Source: Lactobacillus sp. (GTDB taxonomy: Bacteria; Pseudomonadota; Alphaproteobacteria; RF32; CAG-239). From it: a stretch of 19,925 bases of DNA. The stretch covers positions 1 to 19,925 of the forward strand of contig JAISFX010000151.1 of assembly GCA_031263385.1 (NCBI GenBank), written 5' to 3'. The notes beneath the pieces are model-generated. The model had not been told where the DNA came from and searched no databases. It worked only from the letters and a program-made list of their open reading frames with translations. A program made the translations under genes and the position numbers. Shown piece after piece: positions 9,168 to 16,456 of this stretch (position 1 is the first letter of the stretch; every line of letters begins with the position of its first letter).

Positions 9168-9824
9168 CTATTTTTTATTAACCAAAATCTCGCTGATTTC
9201 CATTTTTTTAGGCAGCTTCAATATATAAAGCATCAACTCTGCCACATCTCTAGGGCTCATAAAGGCTGCCGTACTAACCTTGCCTTCTTCATGTTTATCA
9301 AAAAGTTTAGTCTGCATCCCACCCGGATTAAACATAGTCACTCGGCATTTTGTCTTTGCCAAATCATCCTGCAAACTCTTACTAACCCCTTGTAAAGCCC
9401 ACTTAGAAGCTCCATAGATACACTCTGCAGACTTGCCTTTAGTGCCGGCTGTCGAACCAACATTTATAATGTCTGCCTCATTTTCTTTAATCAGTTTCAA
9501 CAATTGTGAAGTTAAGAATATCGGCGCCATAGAGTTAACTTTCATCAAATTATCTAACTCTTTATAATCAATCTCCTCTGGCGAACCAATACTAATTACC
9601 CCCGCACAATTGACCAAAGCATCAAACTTCGCATATTTGTCTTTGATTTCATCCGCACATTTCTTTATAGATTCTTCAACAGCCAAATCTGTCTTTATAT
9701 ACTCACAAGAATAATCGGGTTGACTACGGCTAATACACACCACTTCGATGCCCTCACCAATACAAAGCCTTGCCAATTCCCTACCTAGACCATCACTTGC
9801 TCCTGTAATTAAAACTCTTTTCAT
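9168..9824 (-). CDS. Short-chain dehydrogenase/reductase (SDR)
   Basis: A classical SDR of 218 residues that would carry out NAD(P)-dependent oxidation or reduction of an unknown substrate. Visible motifs are the dinucleotide loop TGASDGLG (7-14), NCAG (72-75), the catalytic Ser of NVGSTAG (S124), and YGASK (Y137, K141). R33-S34 after the second strand, in CISRSQ, suggests a preference for NADP. I choose ATG 9824 over the TTG-like or ATG codons five residues upstream because GAGGA, in the last codons of the preceding gene, is spaced eight bases from it. The spacing to the binding-protein stop is four bases, so the two are an operon. Confidence 0.9.
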   Translation of the reverse strand: MKRVLITGASDGLGRELARLCIGEGIEVVCISRSQPDYSCEYIKTDLAVEESIKKCADEIKDKYAKFDALVNCAGVISIGSPEEIDYKELDNLMKVNSMAPIFLTSQLLKLIKENEADIINVGSTAGTKGKSAECIYGASKWALQGVSKSLQDDLAKTKCRVTMFNPGGMQTKLFDKHEEGKVSTAAFMSPRDVAELMLYILKLPKKMEISEILVNKK

Positions 9825-9828
9825 ATTT

Positions 9829-10908
9829 TTATTCCTCAATAACTTTCATTTTACCATTCTCAATTTTCTTCAAAGAAGGCTTCGCAGAAAACAACCCATT
9901 ACCCTTATTTTCAACCTTGCCAGTAACACCTTCCCAGCCTTGCAGGTTTCTAAGATACTCAAAAGCTTTTTCATCACTTTCTGTTTTCTCAAAAGCACCT
10001 ATCAAAGTATGCGCAATATCATAAATATAACCTACACACATTTCACTAATTTCACCATTATTTTTATCAACGATTCTTTTTCTCAAACCCTCATCAGCAT
10101 CTGCATAATCAGAAAACCATGCCCCTTCAATCAAACCATAATCACTTATTGTTGAAAGAAAATGCGTTGAAGCCAACTGCACCTTAACCCCTGCCTCAAT
10201 AAACTGTTTCATAAATATCTCAATAGAAGGAGAAAACAATGTAAGTATATATAAATCAGGATTCTCCTGTCGGCTTTTTTCAATCAAATCTCTGATATTT
10301 CTATCACTACGATTAAAATAATATTCCTTATACTTTATCCCCTTCTCATCAAACTCTTTTTTAAGCTCTTTTATAATGACCTCTGATGATGCCTCATTCA
10401 GGCCAACTATCGCCACGTTGTCATACTTACCTTCGGCATAGTTAGCCACCAGTTCAGCCTGTTCTTCTGGCAACAATGTATAAGCAAACGTATATTTACC
10501 TTCTGAAACTCTGGCATCTCCAGAGCACGCACTAAAGTGTATCACCTCAGCCTTACTTACCATTGTCGACGTCACATAGCCGATTCTACTTCCTAAATCA
10601 ATTATTGCATTAACCTTATCATACCCCAAAAGCTTAGAATTAATATTTGCCGTTACCTTTGTGTCATAAACATTATCTTCAATAATAAACTCATATTTAT
10701 TCTTAAGATCTCTCTGTGCCACATCTTCTTTTAAAACCTCAAATTCCGAAAGCATCGACTGCCCTGCGTGAGCAGCATCTCCGGTTAAAGGTAAAACCAC
10801 CCCGATTTTTATCACCTTCTTATCGGCATCAGGCTTTTTCATATCATATTTCAATGACACAGCCCAAACAGCTATCAAAATCAAACCCAACCAAATAACT
10901 TTTTTCAC
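9829..10908 (-). CDS. Second periplasmic amino acid-type binding protein (Peripla_BP_6)
   Basis: A 359-residue paralog of the protein at 3820-4905. Both open alike (IKIGVVLPLTGDAAHAGQSM here), both have KVNAI after about 75 residues, and both end in a GKMKVIEE/GKIVEVLE-type tail. Overall similarity by eye is only moderate. The N-terminus is a single hydrophobic segment (about 4-19) without a lipobox Cys, followed by a charged linker, so it may be anchored or exported. The start is GTG at 10908 with GGAGAG upstream. The ligand is unknown and no ABC permease is in the window. Its partner gene is the SDR, which suggests a sensory or metabolic role but does not prove one. Confidence 0.82.
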   Translation of the reverse strand: MKKVIWLGLILIAVWAVSLKYDMKKPDADKKVIKIGVVLPLTGDAAHAGQSMLSEFEVLKEDVAQRDLKNKYEFIIEDNVYDTKVTANINSKLLGYDKVNAIIDLGSRIGYVTSTMVSKAEVIHFSACSGDARVSEGKYTFAYTLLPEEQAELVANYAEGKYDNVAIVGLNEASSEVIIKELKKEFDEKGIKYKEYYFNRSDRNIRDLIEKSRQENPDLYILTLFSPSIEIFMKQFIEAGVKVQLASTHFLSTISDYGLIEGAWFSDYADADEGLRKRIVDKNNGEISEMCVGYIYDIAHTLIGAFEKTESDEKAFEYLRNLQGWEGVTGKVENKGNGLFSAKPSLKKIENGKMKVIEE

Positions 10909-10952
10909 CTTACACTCTCCTCACAATCCACTTCATTCAGGCTCTAAAAATA

Positions 10953-10988
10953 AGTAGAACGACTTCGAGTTCTGCGACCAGCAAATTA
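10953..10988 (-). repeat. Intergenic hairpin repeat, copy A
   Basis: Arms GTAGAAC (10954-10960) and GTTCTGC (10969-10975) pair at six of seven positions. The outer sequence CGACCAGCAAATTATTTA matches copy B closely, and AAGTAGAAC..CTTCG matches copy D. On the minus strand it starts at the stop codon of the C-terminal NUDIX piece and ends in a T-rich run, so it may also terminate transcription. Confidence 0.68.
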
Positions 10989-11189
10989 TTTATGCCCACG
11001 GTGGCTCTCCATCATCGCCTTTATTTTCTTCAATGGTTCTCTGGTTGTTTCCTTAATATTCTCCAACACAATCGCCTCGTCAATATCAAACCACTTATAT
11101 TCTATTATCTCATCATTAAGCTTAATCTTACCACCAATCATTCTGGTCAGATAGTTCAGAAAAATAAAATGAGCCGGCCTCTTAAACAA
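10986..11189 (-). pseudogene. C-terminal part of a split NUDIX hydrolase (-1 frame)
   Basis: This frame carries the missing second half of the NUDIX protein encoded by 11156-11437. Read from 11201 it gives TEPPLFKRPAHFIFLNYL, then EYKWFDIDEAI, a typical NUDIX C-terminal strand-helix pattern, and stops at 10986. There is no ribosome site for an independent start. Joined by a -1 shift at the T5 run (11202-11206) the two halves give about 150 residues, a normal family length. Either the gene is inactivated by a one-base change or the halves are joined by frameshifting. Confidence 0.75.
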
Positions 11190-11437
11190 AGGCGGCTCAG
11201 TAAAAACTCTCCCACACCAATAAAAGACAAAACCTCCACATCCAGATTAAGTTCTTCTTTTGCCTCGCGGATTACGGCTTGTTCAATACTTTCTCCGGGC
11301 TCGACATGCCCTCCGGTAATAAGCCAAATCCCTTCCCAACGATAATGTCTGGTCATCAAAATCTGGTTCTTATCATTCAAGATATATGTAGAACCGATAA
11401 CCTCCACCCCTTTGGGATATTTCGCATCATCATTCAT
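11156..11437 (-). CDS. NUDIX hydrolase, N-terminal part with intact NUDIX box
   Basis: NUDIX enzymes hydrolyse nucleoside diphosphates linked to another group, often to clean up damaged nucleotides. The 93-residue frame has VIGSTYILNDKNQILMTRHY followed by the box GGHVEPGE...REAKEEL at residues 43-65; the glycine after the last conserved Leu is Asn here. After GEF (76-78) the frame leaves homology (LLSRLCLRGRLILFF) and stops, while the correct continuation lies in the -1 frame. ATG 11437 overlaps the stop of the upstream NUDIX gene by eight bases (ATGAATGA), so translational coupling is likely. Confidence 0.82.
   Translation of the reverse strand: MNDDAKYPKGVEVIGSTYILNDKNQILMTRHYRWEGIWLITGGHVEPGESIEQAVIREAKEELNLDVEVLSFIGVGEFLLSRLCLRGRLILFF
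11171..11206 (-). other. Frameshift point: U5A run followed by an 11-bp stem-loop
   Basis: In the upstream reading frame the codons are GAG TTT TTA CTG. A -1 slip on TTT TTA (11206-11201) leads directly into ACT GAG CCG, the homologous C-terminal frame. Two bases further on, GAGCCG (11198-11193) pairs with CGGCTC (11176-11171). The stem continues with five inner pairs past one bulged base and closes on a five-base loop. This resembles a -1 frameshift signal, but the spacer is short and the first slippery base is G rather than T. A plain one-base deletion explains the split equally well. Confidence 0.45.
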
Positions 11438-11954
11438 GTATTTTTCCCATATACTTCAACAGCTCGGTGAATGCATTCCTAACAATATCAACCGCAAAAA
11501 ACTCTCCCTTGTCCATCATCTCTAATATATCTTCAGTCTCAACCCATTTTGCATCTGCGACTTCTGTTTTATCAACCTTCACATCTTTAATATCTATATC
11601 TTGCCTAATAAAGTACACATCAAGCCAACATTTCCATTCATCAGGGCCGCCTTTTTCTGTCATAAGAAACGCATTTTTCTTGTCTATATCAACGCCGATT
11701 TCTTCTTTTACCTCTCTCACACATGCATCTATACTTGCCTCACCGGATAATGCCCCACCGCCATTAATTGACCACATCCCGGGCATAACCTTTTTTGTCT
11801 CTGCCCTTTTCTGAATCAGCACCTGCCCTTTAGAATTTATAATCCATGCATGAACCCCAAAGAAGTATTCATCATCTTCCAACTCAAATCTAGATGATAT
11901 AATTCTGCCTGTTTTATTTCCGAAAGCATCATAAACGTCTATTTTCTCTTCCAT
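11430..11954 (-). CDS. NUDIX hydrolase, isopentenyl-diphosphate isomerase-like subgroup
   Basis: A 174-residue protein with a perfect NUDIX box at about 66-88 (GGALSGE, then REVKEEIGV) preceded by VHAWIINSKGQVLIQKRA and MPGMWSINGGG. The N-terminus EEKIDVYDAFGNKTGRIISS and the WKCWLDVYFIRQDI stretch are the pattern of the YfcD/IDI-like NUDIX group, which hydrolyse rather than isomerise where tested. Substrate not predictable. I choose ATG 11954 because AAGGGA lies six bases upstream; the earlier TTG has worse spacing. It overlaps the next NUDIX gene by eight bases. The two proteins differ clearly, so this is not a recent duplication. Confidence 0.88.
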   Translation of the reverse strand: MEEKIDVYDAFGNKTGRIISSRFELEDDEYFFGVHAWIINSKGQVLIQKRAETKKVMPGMWSINGGGALSGEASIDACVREVKEEIGVDIDKKNAFLMTEKGGPDEWKCWLDVYFIRQDIDIKDVKVDKTEVADAKWVETEDILEMMDKGEFFAVDIVRNAFTELLKYMGKIHE

Positions 11955-11994
11955 ACCCAATCCCTTAAATTACCTCTCAATATATACCTCAAAC

Positions 11995-12033
11995 CAAGTA
12001 GAACATCTTCGGGTCTCTACACCCCACAGATTA
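11995..12033 (-). repeat. Intergenic hairpin repeat, copy D
   Basis: GTAGA (11998-12002) pairs with TCTAC (12016-12020). The block AAGTAGAAC..CTTCG is shared with copy A, and the minus-strand end runs through the stop codon of ybgC as copies A and B do with their host genes. It is the most divergent copy on the gene-proximal side. Confidence 0.55.
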
Positions 12034-12480
12034 TTGAGCACCACTGGCTGCACCGGTCGCACTGGTCGCACCAGTCGCACTGGTCGCACCGGTCATTAAC
12101 TTTACCAATTCTTCGGGGATTCTGGTTGGTCTTTTCTTCAAATAGCTCACATAAACGACTGTCACGACCAGCTCTGCCAAAACATTATCTCCTCGTTTCA
12201 CCTGTTGCTTAATCGTCGCCGATGCCCCTTTATATTCAACCAACTCTGCCGTAACATCCAACAAATCATCTAAAACTGCCGGCGATTTATAATCAATCTC
12301 AACACGCCTCACCATAAAACCAAACTTGTCCTCGTGGTCTAATCCCTCTTTTTGTTCAAAGCCCAACGAGCGGATAAACTCTGTTCTGGCACGCTCTGCA
12401 TAACGCAGATAGTTTGCATAATAAACCACCCCGCCTGCATCAGTATCTTCATAATAAATTCTAACCGGAAAACTAAACAA
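12031..12480 (-). CDS. ybgC: YbgC-type acyl-CoA thioesterase of the Tol-Pal cluster
   Basis: YbgC is a hotdog-fold thioesterase acting on acyl-CoA or acyl-ACP near the inner membrane and is regularly encoded beside tolQ. The 149 residues start with the signature VRIYYEDTDAGGVVYYANYL (6-25), which holds the catalytic Asp, and continue with AERARTEFIRSLGF and VRRVEIDYKSPAVLDDLLDV. The fold ends near residue 128. The last 20 residues are a repetitive Thr/Gly/Ser/Ala tail encoded by a 9-bp repeat, not part of the family. The start is TTG at 12480 with GGAGG nine bases upstream. Here it lies several kilobases from tolQ and on the other strand. Confidence 0.93.
   Translation of the reverse strand: MFSFPVRIYYEDTDAGGVVYYANYLRYAERARTEFIRSLGFEQKEGLDHEDKFGFMVRRVEIDYKSPAVLDDLLDVTAELVEYKGASATIKQQVKRGDNVLAELVVTVVYVSYLKKRPTRIPEELVKLMTGATSATGATSATGAASGAQ
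12049..12093 (-). repeat. ybgC: 9-bp tandem repeat in the 3' end of ybgC
   Basis: Five in-frame 9-base units read on the minus strand as ACC GGT GCG or ACY AGT GCG in alternation, so the period can also be seen as 18. They encode TGA-TSA-TGA-TSA-TGA. The units are nearly identical, differing at one or two positions, as expected for recent slippage. Confidence 0.85.
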
Positions 12481-12507
12481 CTCTTCTCTCCTCCATTTTA
12501 TACAACC

Positions 12508-12543
12508 TAAGCAAAACGATTTAGTTTTGCGACTAACAAATTA
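12508..12543 (-). repeat. Intergenic hairpin repeat, copy B
   Basis: A perfect seven-base stem, GCAAAAC (12511-12517) with GTTTTGC (12524-12530), and a six-base loop. The flank GCGACTAACAAATTATTTA matches copies A and C and runs into the stop codon of the alcohol dehydrogenase gene. No clear U tract follows on the minus strand, so it is not an obvious standard terminator. Confidence 0.72.
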
Positions 12544-13719
12544 TTTATCGTTGCTCATTAAACCATATATTTTAACCACATCATCTTCTTTGAGAGGCAC
12601 AAATCCTCCGACGGTATCTCCTGCGTTAGTATAAGTAACGTTCTTCGCCAAAAACGGAATATCTTCTTTCTTGCCATTAATCTGTTCAAAAGTGGTCGGC
12701 ATCCCAATAGAACTCCAAAAATCCTTAAAGCTCTGAATAGCTTTCAAAGCCATTTCTTTTTTATCTCCGTTTTCGATTCCCCAAACATTTTTAGCCAATC
12801 TGGCAAAACGCTCAACATCGTGCTCGTAGGTATATTTCATCCATGCTGGAAACACCACTGCCAAACCTGCCCCATGCGCAATACCATAAAGCGCTGAAAG
12901 CTCATGCTCGATTCTGTGGCTGGCCCAATCTTGAGAACGCCCTACACCAACCACATTATTATGAGCCAAAGAACCTGCCCACATAACATTTGCCATAGAT
13001 TCATAATCAGCCGGATTTTTCACCACCTTAGGCAGCTCTTCTATCATCGTCAACAAAAGAGCCTCTATCATCCTGTCTGTAGTTTCTACATTTTTAGTAT
13101 TTGTAAAATAACGCTCCAAAAGATGAGCCATAATATCAGTCCCGCCACAAGCCACCTGATATGGCGGAAGCGTAGCCGGAAGCTCAGGATTAAGAACCGC
13201 AAACTTAGGACGCACCAAATCACTGCCAAACATCAAACTGCGTTTATTGCCGTCTTTTGTAATCACTGATGACGGAGAACCTTCGCTTCCTGCAGCTGCA
13301 ATAGTCAAAACCACCCCAATAGGAACAGCCTTTTCCACCACGATTCTTTTGACATAAAAATCCCAAAAATCACCATCATATAAAGCGCCAATGGCTATTG
13401 CTTTAGCACTGTCAATGGCACTACCGCCACCAACTGCAATAATAAAATCAACCTTTTCTTTTCGTACCAGTTCGATTCCCTCATAAACAATATCCGCCTT
13501 TGGATTCGGTTCAACCCCGCCTAGCTCTGCATAAGCAATCCCAGCATCGTCCAAAGATTTTTTAACCTGTTCCAAAAGCCCTGATTTTATAACCGAACCT
13601 TTACCATAATGTAGCAACACTTTTGTCGCGCCATATTGTTTTGCATATTTTCCTGTCTCATGCTGTCTTGCTTTTCCAAAAACAAAATAAGTCGGGCTAT
13701 AAAAATCAAAATTATCCAT
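12541..13719 (-). CDS. Iron-containing alcohol dehydrogenase (BDH/YqhD type)
   Basis: A group III metal-dependent alcohol dehydrogenase that would interconvert an aldehyde and an alcohol with NAD(P)H. The 392 residues have the N-terminal YFVFGKARQHE, the dinucleotide loop GGGSAIDSAK (97-106), and the metal ligands D195 and H199 in GGTDIMAHLLE, H268 in SHRIEHELSA and H282 in GIAHGAGL. The 14-residue spacing of the last two histidines matches FucO-type enzymes. Length is normal and no residue is missing. ATG 13719 has AAGGAG upstream. The closest group is butanol dehydrogenase-like, so a fermentative aldehyde reductase is plausible. It stands between ruvB and ybgC, genes often adjacent in alphaproteobacteria. 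Confidence 0.93.
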   Translation of the reverse strand: MDNFDFYSPTYFVFGKARQHETGKYAKQYGATKVLLHYGKGSVIKSGLLEQVKKSLDDAGIAYAELGGVEPNPKADIVYEGIELVRKEKVDFIIAVGGGSAIDSAKAIAIGALYDGDFWDFYVKRIVVEKAVPIGVVLTIAAAGSEGSPSSVITKDGNKRSLMFGSDLVRPKFAVLNPELPATLPPYQVACGGTDIMAHLLERYFTNTKNVETTDRMIEALLLTMIEELPKVVKNPADYESMANVMWAGSLAHNNVVGVGRSQDWASHRIEHELSALYGIAHGAGLAVVFPAWMKYTYEHDVERFARLAKNVWGIENGDKKEMALKAIQSFKDFWSSIGMPTTFEQINGKKEDIPFLAKNVTYTNAGDTVGGFVPLKEDDVVKIYGLMSNDK

Positions 13720-13807
13720 AACATCTCCTTCTATAAACTATATCCCAAAAAACTCTATATTTCTTCCTTGTCACTCAAATCAGCGAAAGCCGTATAAGTA
13801 CTCTAAA

Positions 13808-14092
13808 TCACTTTTCACTAGCATCACACGATTCCAACTGCATAACCATAAAACCTGATTCCGCAATCTCATCTGCTGTCCAATAACCAACATCTTTTGT
13901 CTTTAGTACATAACCAACTTTATGCTCTGTAAAACGCCCTGTTGGCTGCCTAGTATCCTCGTCATATTCCTCAAATATAATCGTATCTCCCGGCTTAACT
14001 TCAAAGTCGGCCAACCGCAAATCAAACTTTTTCTCACCGTTTTTAACTTGCTCAAAATAAGGGTTATATGATTTCTTACGAACAACTGCCAT
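13808..14092 (-). CDS. ASCH/DUF3850-like PUA-fold protein
   Basis: A 94-residue protein with the pattern KSYNPYFEQVKNGEKKFDLR, then FEVKPGDTIIFEEYDED, TGRFTEHKVGYVL and a final VMQLE. This is the layout of small ASCH/DUF3850 domains, which share the PUA fold and are thought to bind RNA or modified nucleotides. I choose ATG 14092 because the GTG two codons earlier overlaps the AGAGAG ribosome site. It begins 9 bases after the ruvB stop, so it is probably the last gene of a ruvA-ruvB transcript. No function is known. Confidence 0.75.
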   Translation of the reverse strand: MAVVRKKSYNPYFEQVKNGEKKFDLRLADFEVKPGDTIIFEEYDEDTRQPTGRFTEHKVGYVLKTKDVGYWTADEIAESGFMVMQLESCDASEK

Positions 14093-14101
14093 ATTCACTC
14101 T

Positions 14102-15157
14102 CTAATAATCATCATCTGACAATAAATCCAACTGAGGAGATTTTTTTGCCCTTGGCTTTGCAATACCCAGATACTCGCACCCCATATCTGAAATCATACG
14201 TCCACGTGGGGTTCTCTGCAAAAAGCCCAGCTTTAGCAAAAATGGCTCTATCACTTCTTCAATCGTATCACGCTCTTCTGAAAGCGCCGCCGCCAAGGTG
14301 TCTGCCCCAACTGGGCCTCCACCATAGTTTTGGGCAATACATGATAAATATCTTCTGTCAAAAGCATCGAGCCCATATTTATCAACATCCAAACGTCCCA
14401 ATGCATGGTCTGCTATTTTATCATCAATCTTTCCAGATTCCGCCATTGACCCAAAGTCTCTAACACGCCTCATCAATCTTCCGGCCACACGCGGTGTTCC
14501 TCTTGAGCGTTTTGCAATCTCATGCGCTCCCGCCTCAGATATCGGCATCCCCAAAAGATTCGCTCCTCTAATCACAATTTTCATCAAATCTTCAGGAGAA
14601 TAAAAATCCAACCTCAGAGGAATACCAAATCTTTCTCTAAGCGGCGTTGTCAAAAGTCCTGAACGAGTAGTCGCCCCCACCAATGTAAACGGCTGCAAGT
14701 CGATTCTAACTGAGCGAGCTGAAGGACCTTCACCAATAATCAAATCAAGCTGAAAATCTTCCATAGCTGAATATAAAACTTCTTCAATCGCAGGGCTAAG
14801 ACGGTGAATCTCGTCAATAAACAAAACATCATTCGCCTCTAGGTTTGTAAGAATTGCTGCCAAATCTCCTGACTTCGAAATCATCGGCGCAGACGTCGCC
14901 CTAAACCCAACTCCCAGTTCTTTTGCCACAATAGAAGCCAGCGTTGTTTTACCCAACCCCGGAGGGCCGAATAAAAGCACATGGTCCAAAGCCTCGCCGC
15001 GTTTTTTAGCCGCCTCAATAAATATTTTCAAATTTTCACAAACCTGCTTCTGCCCCACAAATTCTTTCAACGTCTGCGGACGCAGATTAATCGGCAAATT
15101 AACACCGCTCTCATCTTCTGCTTGTTTCTTCGGGCTGACGATTCTCTCATTTTCCAT
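14102..15157 (-). CDS. ruvB: Holliday junction branch-migration ATPase RuvB
   Basis: RuvB is the hexameric AAA+ motor that drives branch migration with RuvA. The 351 residues contain Walker A GPPGLGKT (64-71), Walker B FIDEIHRL (D115, E116), the sensor region [19 protein letters not shown], and the C-terminal winged helix ([17 protein letters not shown] and FLQRTPRGR). The tail [15 protein letters not shown] after the family core is unremarkable. ATG 15157 lies three bases after the ruvA stop, with AAGGA at the end of ruvA. Standard order ruvA-ruvB. Confidence 0.98.
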   Translation of the reverse strand: MENERIVSPKKQAEDESGVNLPINLRPQTLKEFVGQKQVCENLKIFIEAAKKRGEALDHVLLFGPPGLGKTTLASIVAKELGVGFRATSAPMISKSGDLAAILTNLEANDVLFIDEIHRLSPAIEEVLYSAMEDFQLDLIIGEGPSARSVRIDLQPFTLVGATTRSGLLTTPLRERFGIPLRLDFYSPEDLMKIVIRGANLLGMPISEAGAHEIAKRSRGTPRVAGRLMRRVRDFGSMAESGKIDDKIADHALGRLDVDKYGLDAFDRRYLSCIAQNYGGGPVGADTLAAALSEERDTIEEVIEPFLLKLGFLQRTPRGRMISDMGCEYLGIAKPRAKKSPQLDLLSDDDY

Positions 15158-15160
15158 GGT

Positions 15161-15805
15161 CTAGTCCTTCTTTACAAATTCTTTTAAGGCCGCCCTAATC
15201 AAAGCTCCAACTTCTGCATCCGGTGCATCGGCAATTGCCTTATTTGCCGCATGATAAGCCTCGATTCTCTGATAACCTAAATTCACTAATGCCGAGATAA
15301 CATCTTCCAGCTTTCCGGCATCTCCTGATGCTTGAGCAATAACAACATCCTCTGTTGTATCAGCCTCGCTCCCCATCGCATCTGAAAGCTTATCAACAAT
15401 CGGTACGGTAACTATCTTATCTTTTAGCTCGGTAACAATTCTGGCCGCCAGTTTAGGACCAACACCATTAGCCCTTTGGAAAGAGGACTTATCCTGCGCT
15501 GAAATAGCCTGAGATAACTGAGACGGTGATAGTGCCGATAAAATCGCCAAACATACCTTAGCTCCCACACCTTGAACCTTAGTCAAAGTAGAGAACCATT
15601 CCTTCTCCCAAGCATCATAAAAGCCATAAAGAGAAATACTATCTTCTCTCACCACGGTTTCTATCAATAAAGATGCCTCCCCGCCTTTAACCAAACGTCC
15701 AAGCGCTTTAGAAGAAGCCGAGACCAAATATCCAACCCCATTAACATCTATTATACAGAAATCCTCTCCAATCGTATCAACGATTCCTTTTAACTTTGCA
15801 ATCAT
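15161..15805 (-). CDS. ruvA: Holliday junction recognition subunit RuvA
   Basis: RuvA tetramers hold the four-way junction flat for RuvB and RuvC. The 214 residues show the OB-fold domain MIAKLKGIVDTIGED..NGVGYLVSAS, the helix-hairpin-helix domain with VQGVGAKVCLAILS and ANGVGPKLAARIV (about 70-135), an acidic linker, and domain III (about 165-212, LVNLGYQRIEAYHAANKA). I choose ATG 15805 because family members begin MIxxLxG and AAGGG lies eight bases upstream; a TTG two codons earlier is less likely. Confidence 0.97.
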   Translation of the reverse strand: MIAKLKGIVDTIGEDFCIIDVNGVGYLVSASSKALGRLVKGGEASLLIETVVREDSISLYGFYDAWEKEWFSTLTKVQGVGAKVCLAILSALSPSQLSQAISAQDKSSFQRANGVGPKLAARIVTELKDKIVTVPIVDKLSDAMGSEADTTEDVVIAQASGDAGKLEDVISALVNLGYQRIEAYHAANKAIADAPDAEVGALIRAALKEFVKKD

Positions 15806-15839
15806 GTACAAAACCCTTACAAAATATAAACTTATAAAG

Positions 15840-15868
15840 AGTTTACTTTATTAAAAAAATACCTTCAA
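15840..15868 (-). promoter_or_regulatory. Candidate promoter for ruvA-ruvB
   Basis: On the minus strand TTGAAG (15868-15863), a 17-base spacer and TAAACT (15845-15840). It sits between the terminator of the upstream gene and ruvA, about 35 bases before the ATG. No SOS-box-like palindrome of the LexA type is obvious. Confidence 0.5.
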
Positions 15869-15889
15869 GGAGATTCTTCAAGAAAAGAA

Positions 15890-15927
15890 CAAAAAAAGAA
15901 CAGACGACTTATACATCCATCTGTTCT
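15890..15927 (-). terminator. Rho-independent terminator after the hypothetical gene
   Basis: On the minus strand AGAACAGA pairs with TCTGTTCT (15920-15927 with 15897-15904), extended by two weaker inner pairs, and is followed by seven T. It separates the gene at 15950-16372 from ruvA. Confidence 0.85.
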
Positions 15928-15949
15928 CTTAATCCACAATCCTTATTCT

Positions 15950-16372
15950 CTACAAAAGATATTTCTTTGCGATCTCCTGTTTTTCAGAAGGCAGCTTTGA
16001 CACTCCTTCCAAGAACTTTTCTTTTTCTTCTTCGTTAATCGGCACCACAATACTTGAGAAAAAGAACTCCATGTCCTCTACCGAATACCTCTTCGCAATA
16101 GCCATAAATTGCTCTGCTTCAAAATAGCAATCGAACACATCCTTGGCAAATGCAAGAAAATGACCTTTTTCAGCATCTTCCAGTGTCACCGTAATTGGGT
16201 GCTTTTCATCGTGGAAGCCATTCAGCACAACCCAAAATTTACACTCATCTCCATAGTTAAAACTTGGTTTTTCTTGGTTTGTGGCATAGGTGATGTCTTT
16301 TTTAAACCTCACTTTTAACAAAACTGAACCTTGTATCCAGTTTGTTTTTAAAGGGCAATCAATTTTATTCAT
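15950..16372 (-). CDS. Hypothetical soluble protein
   Basis: Not recognised. The 140 residues have no signal peptide or membrane segment. The N-terminal half looks strand-rich (SVLLKVRFKKDITYAT, ECKFWVVLNGF, HPITVTLEDAEKGHFLAF) and the C-terminal half helical and acidic (EEEKEKFLEGVSKLPSEKQEIAKKYLL). Cysteines are scattered without a motif. ATG 16372 has no good ribosome site. It lies between weak upstream and strong downstream terminators, so it is probably a single-gene unit inserted between the HD/CYTH pair and ruvA. Confidence 0.65.
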   Translation of the reverse strand: MNKIDCPLKTNWIQGSVLLKVRFKKDITYATNQEKPSFNYGDECKFWVVLNGFHDEKHPITVTLEDAEKGHFLAFAKDVFDCYFEAEQFMAIAKRYSVEDMEFFFSSIVVPINEEEKEKFLEGVSKLPSEKQEIAKKYLL

Positions 16373-16386
16373 AGTAATTCGCGTTA

Positions 16387-16409
16387 AAAGTTATTTATTC
16401 AATAACTTT
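16387..16409 (-). terminator. AT-rich hairpin after the CYTH gene
   Basis: A nine-base inverted repeat AAAGTTATT/AATAACTTT (16387-16395 with 16401-16409) around a five-base loop, ending in a short T run on the minus strand. It may end the HD-CYTH transcript. The stem is nearly all A/T, so efficiency is doubtful. Confidence 0.45.
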
Positions 16410-16456
16410 CTACCAACCCCATAAACAAAAGTAAAGCCTTATCTAACATCCAGACA

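Noticed and set aside
9748..10155. Plus-strand frame of 135 codons across the SDR/binding-protein junction
   Set aside because: Antisense to two well-supported genes, composition typical of a reverse-strand shadow.
12049..12093. Repeat cluster as a CRISPR array
   Set aside because: Units are nine bases, contiguous and in frame within ybgC; there are no spacers and no cas genes.
15812..15890. LexA box upstream of ruvA
   Set aside because: No GAAC/GTTC-spaced or alphaproteobacterial GTTC-N7-GTTC pattern was convincing in the AT-rich gap; GTTC occurs only singly within the upstream terminator area.
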